Origin: Cercozoa sp. M6MM
Taxonomy: Eukaryota; Endomyxa: Ascetosporea
Assembly (NCBI GenBank): GCA_040357565.1
Contig: JBDODJ010000011.1
DNA length: 64,000 nt
Strand: one strand, 5' to 3'
Part shown: positions 35,747-47,690 of the stretch, in pieces
Numbering within the stretch: position 1 is the stretch's first letter
How the letters are laid out: every line of letters begins with the position of its first letter
Notes under the pieces: generated by a model
Told to the model about the DNA's origin: nothing
The model's database searches: none
The model's input: the letters and a program-made list of their open reading frames with translations, nothing else
Position numbers and translations under genes: made by a program

Positions 35747-37496
35747 CCGGGTTAAAATAGTGAAGAAAACGGCCCGAGGAAACGACAGCAGACAGCCTCG
35801 TACTGTGACTCGCGCAGCCTGGTGCACGTAGCTGAACGCTTCTTCCGTCTGTTGAGCTTAGCTTCAACGCGCTTCGTCTTTTATTTACAGTTGTGAGTGA
35901 ACTGCCAATTTTGTTTTCGCACCACCCGCGCGGAAGCCCGCCACAACTACGACCGAGCTGTCAGTTGACAGCAAGTCAGCGCAGTTTCTTCTCATCGCAA
36001 GTTCGAGTTAGTTAGTACCTAGATTGCAACCCTGAAGAAGATGTCTTGGGGAACTTCAAAAGAGAAGTTGGATGGCTGTACTAAAAGCGGTGGTCTACCG
36101 ATAGGGCCGGCGGCTCTGCGTTTGTGACAAGACTGATACAGGGGAACTACAGTACACAGTTGGTTGAGTTAGTTAGTTGAGTCTTTGGGAACCAACTATG
36201 TAAGTTTAGTTCCCCTGCACCAGTCCGGGGTGGGTCGCAAGAGCACGGCCGTGTCTGTTCGCTCAGGGTAGGACAATACCCCCAGACACCGAAGTCGACT
36301 TCATGGTTGGTGCAGGTAGCGGGCTACAAGTAGAGAGGCGTCGCAGGCGGTGTCAGTCGTCCGTCGTCGTCCTCCCATCTCTCCACTAGCAACACTCAAC
36401 AGTCTTCCATTGACTGGTTTTCCTGATCCTGCTTCGCTTCCGGCAAGGCTGCCGTCGGTTACGTACACTTGTTGCTCTGTTCGAGAGGTCACGTATCAGT
36501 TGAAGCCGGTGTTCAGCATCTGTTTTCCGTATTGACCACGTCTCGTGTTCTCTGGGTTTGTTCACTGTCTTGATGGTCCGTTGTCGTGGAACAGTGTTTT
36601 CATTCTTATTGCAAATTCCATCGTTGTCCAAGAGGCGCTTACACACTTCCTGCATGTCTGATCTCTTTGTGTCCTTACTATGACGTATGAGTCATCGGCG
36701 TATCTGACACTATGTGCAGTGGTTATCGCTACTTTAATTTCATAGCTACGGGGTGTCGTTTCATGTGTTCTCCTGTTCTTTGCAGTTCGGTGTGCATGTC
36801 ATCGAGGAAGTTCTTTGCAAGTAGACTCTACCCCCTGTAGATTCCCTGTGTACCCCTGTATATTCCCTGTCTAGACAGGCAGCAGTACTGTCTAGATAAC
36901 GTGTGTGCACATACTCATTAGAAAAGTACCCATCATCGAGGGCTTCGTGCCGACGCAGCAGCAGATAGTGCAGAACACGTCCGCCAAAGTCGAGTCGACA
37001 CTCCTTGCGGCAATTTGCCTCTGCTCAGTCAGACAAAAAGGTACACGGGATATAAAGAAGACATTTAAAAAAGAGAACTGCAAATTCAATCGAGTTGTAA
37101 ATTTACACGAGGACGCCGACCAATCCTTCTTTTTTGGATCAAAAAGATTTTTTTTTTAAAAAGCAAGTACCCTCGCCAGTTCAGTTTACGTTGCATGTCT
37201 GATCTCTTTGTGTACCCTTAGTTTTTTTTTTTTTTTGTAAAAGCAAGTACCCTCGCCTCAATTTACCAAGGCCAAACCCCTATCCGAGGGGGCTGCGGTA
37301 CAAAGCCGACATCAATGTTTCGAACTCCGTTCACTTTTATTCGAGCCCCATAGTGTCAGTCAATAATACAACAAAAACCTCGCTCGACGACACGTGACGC
37401 ATTGGCGCGTTACCACAGTATTCGATTGGTATCGGTAAGGACGCCAAGGCAGCGTCGCTTGTCTTCTTCGCTTGGTCCAGTCGACACACCGACTAT
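35747..37496. repeat. Repeat-rich intergenic region
   Basis: About 1.75 kb without a host gene. It holds a reverse-transcriptase-like fossil on the minus strand (see separate entry), a 22-bp direct repeat (36651-36672 and 37192-37213, core TGCATGTCTGATCTCTTTGT), and a second pair, AAAAGCAAGTACCCTCGCC at 37159-37177 and 37239-37257, each preceded by a T-rich run. The pattern suggests accumulated retroelement debris and local duplication. Confidence 0.6.
36530..36830 (-). mobile_element. Reverse-transcriptase fragment, probably a LINE remnant
   Basis: Read on the minus strand, one frame encodes SVRYADDSYVIV, which is the catalytic palm motif of reverse transcriptases (YADD with the usual hydrophobic flank), preceded by LAKNFLDDMHTEL and basic residues. 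Only this short patch is recognisable and the surrounding frame is not maintained, so it is an old, broken copy. YADD with this flank is common in non-LTR elements, but the fragment is too short to assign a clade. Confidence 0.5.
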
Positions 37497-38000
37497 TCAG
37501 GGCGCGTATTCTTTGCCGCTTCTACCAGTTCGGAGGCACTGGGCGGCTCCTAAACACACAAGCTTTATTTCCAAAAGCAGAGTCATACTGTAGGTGTGCA
37601 CTGGACTGACCGTGAGCAGACGACGGCACAGGGGCAGCTCACGGTAGCGCTGCAGCTCAAATTCGAGCTGCAGCTGCTGTTGCTCAAATTTGAGCTGCAG
37701 CTGCTGTTGCTCGAATTCGAGCTCTTGAGCTGCACCTGCATTAGGCAGAAAACAAACAGAAACTGAACTAGCAACACACCTGCAATTGATATAAGAGGCA
37801 AGAAATACCTGGGTGAGGTGCTCTACGTGCACACGGTACACGTACGCACCTGCACCGACGGCGCAGGCAAAAAATGCGAACCTTTCGACCGCGCGCTTCG
37901 GCTTTGAGAAAAACCAGAAGAAGTAAATTTAGTGCATGTTTACATCGCGTAGTATTTTGTACTCTTCAGTACCATTCTTTCGAGTGCCTTCGTCACGACG
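37497..38000 (-). CDS. Small unrecognised protein with Gln/Leu/Glu repeat
   Basis: Minus-strand exons encode a hydrophobic start region (RFAFFACAVGAGAYVYRVHV), probably one membrane segment, then an amphipathic heptad-like repeat ELEFEQQQLQLKFEQQQLQL duplicated in tandem, then YRELPLCRRLLT and EPPSASELVEAAKNTRP before TGA. The duplicated 27-bp unit is visible in the DNA at about 37650-37720. The layout (one N-terminal TM, then a coiled coil) resembles small organelle inner-membrane proteins, but no family is recognised and the start is not fixed. Confidence 0.45.
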
Positions 38001-38252
38001 GCCGCCCAATCCGATGGGTCTGCACAAACACACAATTGTTGGAAAAGATCGCGAGGAGCATCCAAACCGTCAAGATCAAGAACGGTCGATCAACCAGTGT
38101 AAATAACGCCAGAACCTGAAACTGACCAAAGAAAAACGGCTCGTGTGACTCGCGATCGCCGCAACTAAAACAACGCGCGTCTTTGTCCTGTACTGTTCTG
38201 TGGACGCACACACAACTTTTTTGTCTGGCTATTTGATCGAGCGATCATGCTG

Positions 38253-38637
38253 CAGGTCTCAACTTGCGGGGAATTGGGAATTGTGTCGCTGAAGAACATT
38301 GGATATTCGAGGAAGCGACGTCCTCGTTGTCTCTCTCGAGGGCTAGTTAAGGGCTCCAGATGCTCCACCAAAAGAAAGCGCTCCGGTAGTCAAGGCCGCG
38401 TTGTCCACGGGCGGTACTTACACCCCGGCGCTGAGCCTAGTAAATCAATACCATGCAGTTGCACGTGAGCGACGCCTTTTGATGATTCCAAAATCGGTGA
38501 CCCAGACGACGAGGACTCCAAGTCAAGATGACGAGGAGTCCACGTTTGATGACGAAGGTGATGCTGGCTCTCGCCAGAGCGACAATGGCGATTCTCTCAG
38601 TTTTCTCCGCCATACGCAGTCTCTCGATAGGCTTTGA
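38253..38637 (+). CDS. Unrecognised acidic/Ser-rich small protein
   Basis: After an acceptor at about 38361 the plus strand encodes APVVKAALSTGGTYTPALSL, then VNQYHAVARERRLLMIPKSV, then an acidic Ser/Asp-rich tail (QDDEESTFDDEGDAGSR) ending in HTQSLDRL and TGA at 38635-38637. Composition argues for real coding sequence, and the disordered tail suggests a regulatory protein. Upstream exons and the function are unknown. Confidence 0.4.
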
Positions 38638-39372
38638 TGGTGCGTGCTCAAGAGGAAGCGCCGAAGTCGAAGGCGGCGGTTTTGGTAACTATGGCTGGCA
38701 TCTGAGAACTCGCGTCCCGATCTGCCCTCTTAGATTGATGGAAATGAGTACGACTAAATGCGTGTGCTCGGCGAAGCCCTCTACGACGCCGAGACTGGCA
38801 GGTGCAACTTGGAATTATATTTTACAGTGAAAGTTGCCGCACCGTCAACCTAAGTGTCCGTTCTGAAAGCACCAAAAGAGCAAACTCTGTTTCAAGCGGT
38901 TCCGTGTCCGCGCGTTGTATATTGTAGAGCACTTTTCTGCCGAAGGTTTCTGCCAGCCAAGGGTGTCGCCAACAAAGTGGCTCAACATGTCGTCAGCGCC
39001 TACTGTTGAACGTCGTCGACCGACCTCTTTTCTTACCCCCGTCCGGTAAGTAACGTCAAAGACTCCGTTGACGCTGATCCGCGTGGAGTTCGGAGACTTC
39101 AATCCCAGGACATTCAATCTCAGTCCTAGTGATCCTATGTCAGTCCTACGTCCTATCTCTATCCCAGCGCAGCCATCCTATGCCAGTCCTATGCCAGTCC
39201 TAGCTCTATCCCAGTCATCCTATTCTCTTCCCAACTATCTATCCGTATTCTGGTCCTAGAGGTAGTATACTCGACTTAATAGAAGACTGTCTACGACCTG
39301 TAACCCGCGGGCGCGTCGACTCGACCACCGCAGTCTAGCCGCCCGCACGGCAGTCCGGTCGGTCAGCCATGG
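38638..39372. other. Intergenic region with short tandem repeats
   Basis: No recognised gene. At about 39100-39260 there is a run of imperfect ATCCTATGCCAGTCCTA-type units. The stop codon of the minus-strand SKI2 gene follows at 39373. Confidence 0.5.
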
Positions 39373-40387
39373 TTAGGAGACATACAAGGAGGCGGCAAAG
39401 ACAATGTCGCGCTTAATGAGTGCACTCGCGTGGTCGAGCTTTCGTGCCAGTTCCTGTGACCCAAAACAATCACTCAGGGGGGGGGGGGTAAGACGGAAAA
39501 GTTACGAAGTCGCCGAGCACGCGCGCAGCGTTGCGCACGCCGCGACAGGTCTCATCAAGTCGCACGATGGTTCGCACCTGTCGAGCAGCAGCAGTAGCAG
39601 CAGCAGGCATGAAAGCACCTGCATGGAGAAGGACAAGAGGAGGCTAGAAGTACCACAGTGCCTTCCTGCACCTGTCCGGGAACTGCGGCAGTGAGCGACT
39701 CGCTGAAAGACTTACCTTCTGCGCTCATTGCAATCAAATATATACATATACATATACATCTATCATGATACATCAAATATATATATCTATACATATTATA
39801 TCATTATATATATATAGATGTATCCATACATATGTAACAGTAGGAGGTACCAGCCCATCGTTTGGTGACAGTGACGAGACCAGGCTTGACTGTCTCCTCG
39901 ACGAAGGCCTCGGGCGACACCTCGATGTCATACTCGAGCATCTTGTGAGCGAGGTCTGCACACACACACACACACGTGAAGTAAAACAACACCTAGTGGT
40001 ACAGGGTACTTTCAGCAATGGCCTTGAGCGACTCGTACGCGTTCTCCAAATTGTCGCCTGCTTCTTCCCACTGACACAAGACACACATGGTTACCTCCCT
40101 CCCCAGCAAGTCTATCTCTCTGTGTAGCTTAGTTTTACATCAGGAGGATCCACACGACTCGGTTGGAACACGAGACACGACCTACACACAAAGAGACAGA
40201 TGAACGAGACAGACGGACCTCACATAGCCTCAGTGTCTACATTACACAGCCTGTCTTACAACAAAGCAGCGCATTCGGCAGCCGTCAGATCGGCCAGAAT
40301 GTTGCCGAACAAAAGTTCCGTCACCACGACGGCGTCGCAGGTCGATATCTCGCAGGCCACGCGACCCTGCAGACACTCGTATACAGG

Positions 40388-40474
<87 letters not shown>

Positions 40475-43400
40475 GACAGACACACACACAGACACACACA
40501 CAGACACACACAGACACACACAGACACACACACACAGACACACACACACACACAGACACACACACACACAGACACACACAGTACACAGAGCAATCTACCT
40601 TGGTCAGGACGGCCGAATGCTGATCCAGGTAGCCCAGTTCGCTCAGCAGGTGCGTGCGGTTTTCAAATCTGCCATAGACATAAACATACACACACACAGA
40701 GGGGGATGGGTCAGAGGGTAGCAGCAGGGCACTCGGCAATGAGGTCGACGTTGTCGTCGCTGAGACTCTCGTGGAGACTTTCGGCGGCGTGCTTCAGTTT
40801 CAGCAGACACGCCGTCTTGGCCAGCACGTCGGCTCGCTGCACCGGTGTCTACTCATGCCCAGCATGGACATATAGATATAGATCTATATACAACTAATGT
40901 ATATAAATACATTATCAATACATAAATATATCTATATATATAATAGATAAATATCTGTATATATATATATATATCTATCTATATTTATAATAGACCAATA
41001 TTACATAAATATATACGTGTATAACATAGATAGATGGAGGTAGACGTAGACACTACGAGGTCCAACGGCAGAGGCGGCAGCTGTTGTCGCGCGTGCTGCA
41101 CCTGCTGCAGCAGCTGGTGCTTGCGCTGCTGTCCGCGGCCTTGGAACGGCGGCAGCGACTCGCTGTTGCCATTGAGGGAGGAGGTATGAGGGAGGAGGTC
41201 GAGGGAGGAGGTATGAGGGAGGAGGTATGAGGGAGGAGGTATGAGGGAGGAGGTGAGGGTAATTTGGGGATGATAAGGCGAGGGAGGCTACCCCTGGTAT
41301 TGCAGCAGCAGGTCGACATTGTCGCGCAGAACGTCGTGCGATGCGCCGAGTCGCTTGCGCTGCAGCGTGTCGACATCGACCAGTCGTACCTGCTCGGCCA
41401 GCACTGCGTGCACCTCACTGGCCGCAAAGTCGCCCCACGTCACCTGCGACACGTGGCACACGGTTTCACACGTGTCAACTGACCACCGACTCAGTGACTG
41501 GGGGTCGTCAAAGTTACCAAAATCTCCTCCGACAGCGATCGCGCCTGCCAGACACCGCGGACGTTGCGCAGCCGCTGGCGCGTTTCTTGGAGTTCCCGCA
41601 GCCGCTGTCGTTGCTCGGCAAAGTCCGGACTGCTTGGCTATGTCACACACACACAAGGGTACAACCGTCCGTACACACTGACCCTGCTTGTCCAAGTGTA
41701 CCAGCACGGACAGCACGGTTAGTCTCTCGTTTCGCACGCCAACCACGACACCTCGGATCGACTGGGGAGTACAGAGGATGGGGGGGGGGGTGGTACAGGA
41801 AGGGTGGTACAGGAAGGGTGGTATAGGAAGAGTATACAGTACAAGAACATACCAGGTACTCGTCCACGCAGGTGTCAGTGTCACCGTCGGTATCAGTGTC
41901 AGTGTTACCGTCCATGTCACCGTCCATGTCACCGTCCATATGACCAGTGGCACGTGGCACGGTGACACAGCGCGGCACGAGACGCGTCTCCACCAGCGTG
42001 CCCTCCTGCAGCGGCGCTTGTCTGTTGCTGCGATCGCCACTCATGGACAGCAGCCAGCGCACCAGCTCGGTCTCACACTTGCGCAGGCCTACCGTTGTAC
42101 AGTACAGATGGACCCGTGTATGGACCGCGTACAGATCGACAGGTAGACTAGTGGTACGGGCATGTGCGGCTGCGTAGTCGACATAGTGCGTGAGCGACGG
42201 ATCGCGCTGCAGCAGCGTCTCGCGCGCCTCGCAGACGCGCGTCAGCTGCCGTCGCAGCTCTGGCCGCCGCCGCGCGTGCCGCAGCTCGCCGAAACTCCGA
42301 CGGATCAGCTCGGCCGCCGCCGTCACCTGGGAGGATACGGGGTGACATTAAGGAAGCAAGGAGGAAGCAAGAAGGAAGCAAGGAGGAAGCAAGGAGGAAG
42401 CAAGGAGGAAGTAAGGAGGAAGTAAGGAGGAAGTAAGGAGGAAGCAAGGGATAAAATGGGGTGGGGAGGGGGGGGGGTGAAACCTGGTTGCTCCGCAGCC
42501 AGTGCAGCGTCATGTGCCATGTCAAACGGAAGCGCGACTCGAGCATTTGCGCCTGTCCGCGCGTAATCTGCTTGAGACTGCCCGCCTCGGGAACCTCGTC
42601 TATTCGTACGGTACAAGCATCTTCAGGCTGCCTTCACCTTAAATAGTTAAGGGGGTGCTACGTACCCAGACACGCGACGACAACGTCGCCGAATTCGTCG
42701 AGTCCGCGGCGACCAGCGCGACCGGCCATCTGAGTGTACTCGCCTGTCCAAACAGACAATACACATGGACTCAACTGGTCGCGGTCCAAGGTGCAAGCTA
42801 GACTCAGGCAGACCCGGTACCAGGCAGCAGCGAGCGACGACCCTTGCCATCGTGCTTGGCCAGAGCGCCGAAAACAACGGTACGCACGGCAACGTTGACA
42901 CCCTACCGTTCCCGGTACATATGGACAGGACAAAAGTACAAACGTACAGGTCCTGGGTTCTATTTGTACCATCGCAAAGGTCTCCGTCGCGAACAGAACT
43001 TTCACGACGCTCTGCGCGAACGCGAGTTCCACTGTTTCCTGTCGGAAAAACACAATCGTCATTTGATTAAATATTTTGATAACTGGATTCGATGCTTGCG
43101 AGAACCTTCACAATCGGCAGCAGACCACCGTGGTGCACACCGACGCCTCTGAGCAAAGCATGGGGGGTAAAGGAGAGGTCGGGGAGGGGGGTAAAGCGCA
43201 AGAGCCTACCGCTCCAGAAGAGCGCGAACGTCGCGCAACTGCGGCAATTCGCGATCGTCGCCGTGCAGGCGTTTCTGCTCAAAACAGGTCCAAACTCGGT
43301 TCATTCCGTCCAAGTGGACCGCTTGTTTGGCTCTACTCTACCATGGCCATCTCCCACAAGTTGTGCAACGTCTGACGCGTGCTTTGGTCCTGTGCAACTT

Positions 43401-45700
43401 GCAGAAAGTGCAAGCTCTCTCTCTCTCCCAAGCAAGAAGCAAAAAGCTACCGAATAGTCGTGTGCTGTCGCGCATGCTTTCGCGTCTCTTTCCACCTGCA
43501 AAAACACTCAGAAAGAAATCAAAAACACAGAAAACAAAGCGAGCAAACGCACTTGCTTCTTGGAGAATAAGAAAATGACGAGTGGCAGTTTCTCTTGTTT
43601 TCCGGCCTGAAATTGCGAACAATTAGGCTACTATAATTCATCCAGAGACAAAAACGGTACATGAGCGAGCAGAGGCCGCCATTTGCAGCGTCGGATTTGT
43701 CGTTCACCTGGTTTCGGAGAAATACAAAGAATAAAACTTGCGTGACGTGTGTGGCAAACTGCCCCCAAAACTGCACTAGACACTCTAAAACACACCATTG
43801 CTGCCATTGCTGCCTTTGGTAGGTTTCTTGGCTCCACGTTTCTTGTCGCGTTGCTGGAGCAGAGCGCGACGTGCTTGATCGACCTGAAAATAAGAGGGTT
43901 CCACGCCTTCCAAACACAAGTTCAGCAAAACATGTCCGAGTGGGGGCGTACCTGCGGTGTGTCGAAGCGCGTGCCGTCCTGGAACATGATGGGGGCCCCA
44001 GCACCGGTCCACAAAAAGTGTCGCAGTGGCACAGGTCGGTGCATCGTAGCCAGCACGTACACGCGCCGCTGTCGCACGCGTCCGACCCTGCGTCCAATAG
44101 TACGGTACATAAACACAGTCCACGTGTACAGTCCACGTGTACAGTCCAAGTGTACAGTACAAGTGTACAGTCCAAGTGTATAGTACAGTGTACCATTCGG
44201 CGAACTCCTTGACGTTGGGCACAGTGGCCGACAGCATGACGAGCTTCACGTGGTCGGGCAGCATGATGATGACCTCCTCCCAGACGACGCCGCGCTCCGG
44301 GTCGTTCACGTAGTGCACCTCGTCGAACACGACGAATTCGACGTCGCGTATCACGTCGGCACCGCGGTACAGCATGCTCCGCAGGATCTCCTGCCGGCAG
44401 GAAGGGGGGATAAAGAAACTGGACTGGGAGAGGCAGGAAATACAGTAGTCATGACGAGACATGACGCGTCATCGCCATTGATCTGCGTGTCGCCCGTTAG
44501 CAGCCCCTTTAATTAACACACAATGGACTAGTCCATATGGACCACTGTATTGAGTTAAGGCTACGACATTCTCCTTGCCGAACGTGTCGCGGAAGTCGCG
44601 GAACTTTTGGTTTGACAACTGGGGGGGGGGAAGGGGGTGGGGGGTAGGGGGGTAGGGTAAGGGGTAAGGGAGGTAGGGTAGGGGTAAAGAAACCGTCTTG
44701 ATGGGACTCGTGTAGACAGCGCGTGTCAGGTGCTTGTGCGCCAAGGCCACGGCGTACTCGGCCACCACTGCATTGGGGTAAACAGGGGGGTAAACAGGGG
44801 GGTAAACAGGGGGGCAAACAGNNNNNNNNNNNNNNNNNNNNNNNNNNNNNNNNNNNNNNNNNNNNNNNNNNNNNNNNNNNNNNNNNNNNNNNNNNNNNNN
44901 NNNNNNNNNNNNNNNNNNNNNTTTTTTTTTTTTGTTATTGTCCCATCAGAAAACAAGAAAAAACACAAAGAAACAACAAAATGAACGACGACAAGAAACA
45001 AAAAACAACAAATCGACAGTAAAACAAAAAAAAACAACAAGTGAGCGAGAAAAAACAACAAGCAGCGAGAAAAAACAACAAGAGCGAGAAAAAACAACAA
45101 ACAAACTGACCTCGGAGAAACGCTTCGCGCTGTTGCTGCGCCGTCGTTGTGGCCGGCGCTGCTACCGCTTGCACCTGAGCATCCGCGCGGATGGCACATT
45201 GAGCAGTGTGTTCACAGTGCGTACCTCAAAAGTGTCAGTTTCGGCGCCCTCTTGTCCGTCCAGTCGGTCAATCTGCCACATTTTCGTATTTTCCACATGA
45301 AGAAAATACGGGAGCAAAAGAAGAAATTCAAGATTCACCTGCTGCTGCAACGAAAGTTGGCGCCGCTCAAGTCGCAGTTTCGACTCGCTGTGGTGCCGTG
45401 GGATCTAATGTGTACAAATGTCCAAATAGTACGGGGTACATTTGTACACACACGAATCCAAAGCGTGTAAATTTACATGCTCAATCGGGTCGATTTCCCA
45501 CTTCATTTGCGGCGTCGGACTCCACTGCAGGAGGAACGGTGCACGCCAAATAGTCAGACCGAGAGAAACTCAGTGTACCAGGGGCAGAAACGCGTCCAAT
45601 AACTCGTCCGGTCGGACCATTGGGAGTGACACCTCATCGTCCACCGTCGCTTCATTTGGACAGGGTGGAAATCCTGAGTCTGATCCAGCCATTAGAGGTG
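39373..45700 (-). CDS. SKI2-type DExH RNA helicase
   Basis: More than 20 minus-strand exons. Helicase motifs in order are [80 protein letters not shown] (DEVH box), [18 protein letters not shown] (motif III), [62 protein letters not shown] and [20 protein letters not shown] (motif VI). Then [20 protein letters not shown] and an arch-type insertion follow, and a DSHCT domain ([35 protein letters not shown]) ending with [16 protein letters not shown]. The RPVPL and [10 protein letters not shown] motifs favour SKI2 (cytoplasmic exosome cofactor) over MTR4. The Walker A motif is missing because it falls in the 44822-44921 gap. N-terminal exons up to about 45.7 kb are tentative. Confidence 0.88.
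39730..39835. repeat. ATATAC-rich intronic repeat
   Basis: AT-rich stretch of ATATAC and ATATAT units in an SKI2 intron, in sharp contrast to the GC-balanced exons. Confidence 0.85.
40387..40585. repeat. (AC)n/(AGACAC)n microsatellite
   Basis: Pure AC run followed by AGACACAC units in an SKI2 intron. It has the same two-part structure as the repeat at 5119-5341. Confidence 0.95.
40866..41036. repeat. TATATA/TAGATA-rich intronic repeat
   Basis: About 170 bp of nearly pure A/T with TATATATC and TAGATA units, within an SKI2 intron. Confidence 0.9.
41177..41255. repeat. GAGGGAGGAGGTAT minisatellite
   Basis: About five copies of GAGGGAGGAGGTAT in an SKI2 intron (pyrimidine-rich on the sense strand). 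Confidence 0.85.
42352..42450. repeat. GGAAGCAA(GGA) minisatellite
   Basis: About ten copies of AGGAGGAAGCA or AGGAGGAAGTA in an SKI2 intron. Confidence 0.9.
44822..44921. other. Assembly gap (100 N) in the SKI2 gene
   Basis: Exactly 100 N between a GGGGGGTAAACA minisatellite and a poly-T/A-rich AAAAAACAAC repeat. The exon carrying the helicase Q motif and Walker A (GKT) should lie here, so the gap hides coding sequence. Confidence 0.97.
45020..45100. repeat. GAGCGAGAAAAAACAACAA repeat
   Basis: About four copies of an AGCGAGAAAAAACAACAAGC-type unit next to the SKI2 gap. Confidence 0.8.
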
Positions 45701-45865
45701 CTTATGTTAAACACACACAGACACACCTGTTTTAGTGTCTCGTAGGACAACAGAGGCAATTGCTTTTGTTTGTTAAGTGTGCGTCGATTTTGCGACAAAA
45801 ATCTGAATACTACAAGCCTTGATCAGCTGTCAAGAGCTTGCGATTGCTGCAGGGAGTGTGTAAGC

Positions 45866-46751
45866 ATGGCACACAAGTCGCCGCTTCGGTGGGCGCTGGC
45901 GCGGCACGGACAGAAACCTACCTCAAAATATTGGTGCGCCCAGTCTGTTGTTATTGTATTTTTGTGTATGTTGGAGAAACGCATATATGACAGGGATCGA
46001 GTGTATTCTCGCGGAATTGAGGATCCTGCGCTCATGCGATCGTTGTTGGTATCTGGTTTAGACATTTTTAACCTGCAGTGCACGCGAGAGTGCCCAGGAT
46101 GACCCGCATCTGTCGAAAGAGATAACTCAGAGTTCCGAAAGGTTTCAAGCTCTGCTTTGCGTTTTTTTTCAATCCAGTGTACGAGGTTTCTCTGTTTAGT
46201 GCCAAGCGCTTCTACGGCGACGGAGTTTGGCGTGAGCTGCGACTGCTCGATGATGTTTCAACGTAAATCCTCCTGCTGAGCGTGTGCTTGTGCGACTTCT
46301 ATTTGTGCTTGGTGTGCGCAGATACCAAACGAGACGAGAGAATTTTAAGAAAGCACTGCATCATGATGCCGTTCTGTGTGTTTCCTTTTCAGAATTCAGG
46401 GTTTCTGGATAACGGGCAGTGTTTAGTTTTCTGTAGGCAAGCAGTACTGTCAAACCCATCGGCTTGTCCCTTCCTGACGCTGGAAGCGCTGGCACTGGCT
46501 CAAAACCTCCTAGAGCCCGTATGCTTGTTCCCCTTGTTGCCAGCTGTCGATTACTTTTGCATTTCAGTCCGGCGCGCGGTTGTTCGCATGGAAACGCATT
46601 TTGGAAACCATCGCTTCACTCGTACGTTGAGCACTTGGTTGTCGAGGGATTGTACCGTGCGTGCATGTTGACAGAGAGACGAAAACAGCACATTGGGCTG
46701 GAGGATCAGAGGTACGGCATTCACTGTGTTGTGCTGAGTAGTTTGTTGTCA

Positions 46752-46786
<35 letters not shown>

Positions 46787-47690
46787 AATGCACAGGAGTC
46801 CACCCATCGCAGGACCGAACACTGGAGTTCCTGCGACTCTTCAGTCACACTGTAAGGTTTTGCCAAAAGTACCATGTGTGAGCACGTTTCTCTTTGCAGT
46901 GGCCGCTGGATGGCTCTCGTCTCAAGACGTTGTTTGAAGACACCAAATCGCACGATCAGCTGTTCGTTGCCGTTGTTGCTGTTCTCCAGGTGTGTGTTTC
47001 TTCAGGTGTGCCTGTACTCGAAGCCCGAGTCATATGACGCTTTCTCTGGCTACAGGACTACGCGATGCAACTGCCACCAAACTCAATTAACGCCGTCACG
47101 CGATCGAGCGTGCGGAGTGCTGTTGTAAGCTCGCGCTATGTCATTTGGGGGTCTGTTTGAATAGTGTTGTACTGGTGGTCATTAGATTAAAGCGTGGAAG
47201 AACGGTTCGATCCCACTGCCGCCAGTGCCTGTGCTTGTTTTGATGGTACTCACCTTTGCTTTCGTGGAGTTTAGACTCTTGGCATATCTCGTGTGTCTTG
47301 ATTGACACAGATCCGAGACACGATCGAGCAGCAGGACGCTTATATCAACTTCTCCCAAGTGCTTTCTGGCCTGCTGCGTGTCACTGTACCTTTCAATTCA
47401 CCGCACCGAACTGAACTGTCTGTTTGGTTTGTTTCTCATCCTCCCATTGTGCCCGCCAAACAGAAGCGAGCGGCGCCGACGGTGGATGCCGTCGAATTGC
47501 TCAACCGACTGCAGTACACCAGCTTTGATTCTATTGCTTGTGATCTCCTGCGCTGCGTATTGAGTGGTTTCGTAGATTGCATTCTCTCAAACATCGTGCC
47601 GTCCTCCAGATGTTGGGTGAGAACCTCGACGAGTCGCCTGAAGAACAAGACTCTTACGATGAGGACGACACGGACTCTGAGCTCCAGTAG
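45866..47690 (+). CDS. Unrecognised protein with acidic C-terminal tail
   Basis: About 13 plus-strand exons from MAHKSPLRWALARHGQKPTS (ATG at 45866) through RIYDRDRVYSRGIEDPALMR, YEVSLFSAKRFYGDGVWREL, LEALALAQNLLEP, SGARLFAWKRILETIASL, GLYRACMLTERRKQHIGLED, VHPSQDRTLEFLRLFSHTV, WPLDGSRLKTLFEDTKSHDQ, DYAMQLPPNSINAVTRSS, IRDTIEQQDAYINFSQVLSG and VDAVELLNRLQYTSFDSIA, to MLGENLDESPEEQDSYDEDD and TAG at 47688. The middle is helical, possibly a repeat or GTPase-regulatory fold, and the tail is strongly acidic. No family recognised. Conservation of sense in so many short exons supports a real gene. A CT repeat lies in one intron (46757-46785). Confidence 0.65.

Noticed and set aside
39103-39260. CCTATGCCAGTCCTA repeats as coding sequence
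   Set aside because: The open frame simply follows the repeat, without neighbouring exons or a known motif.
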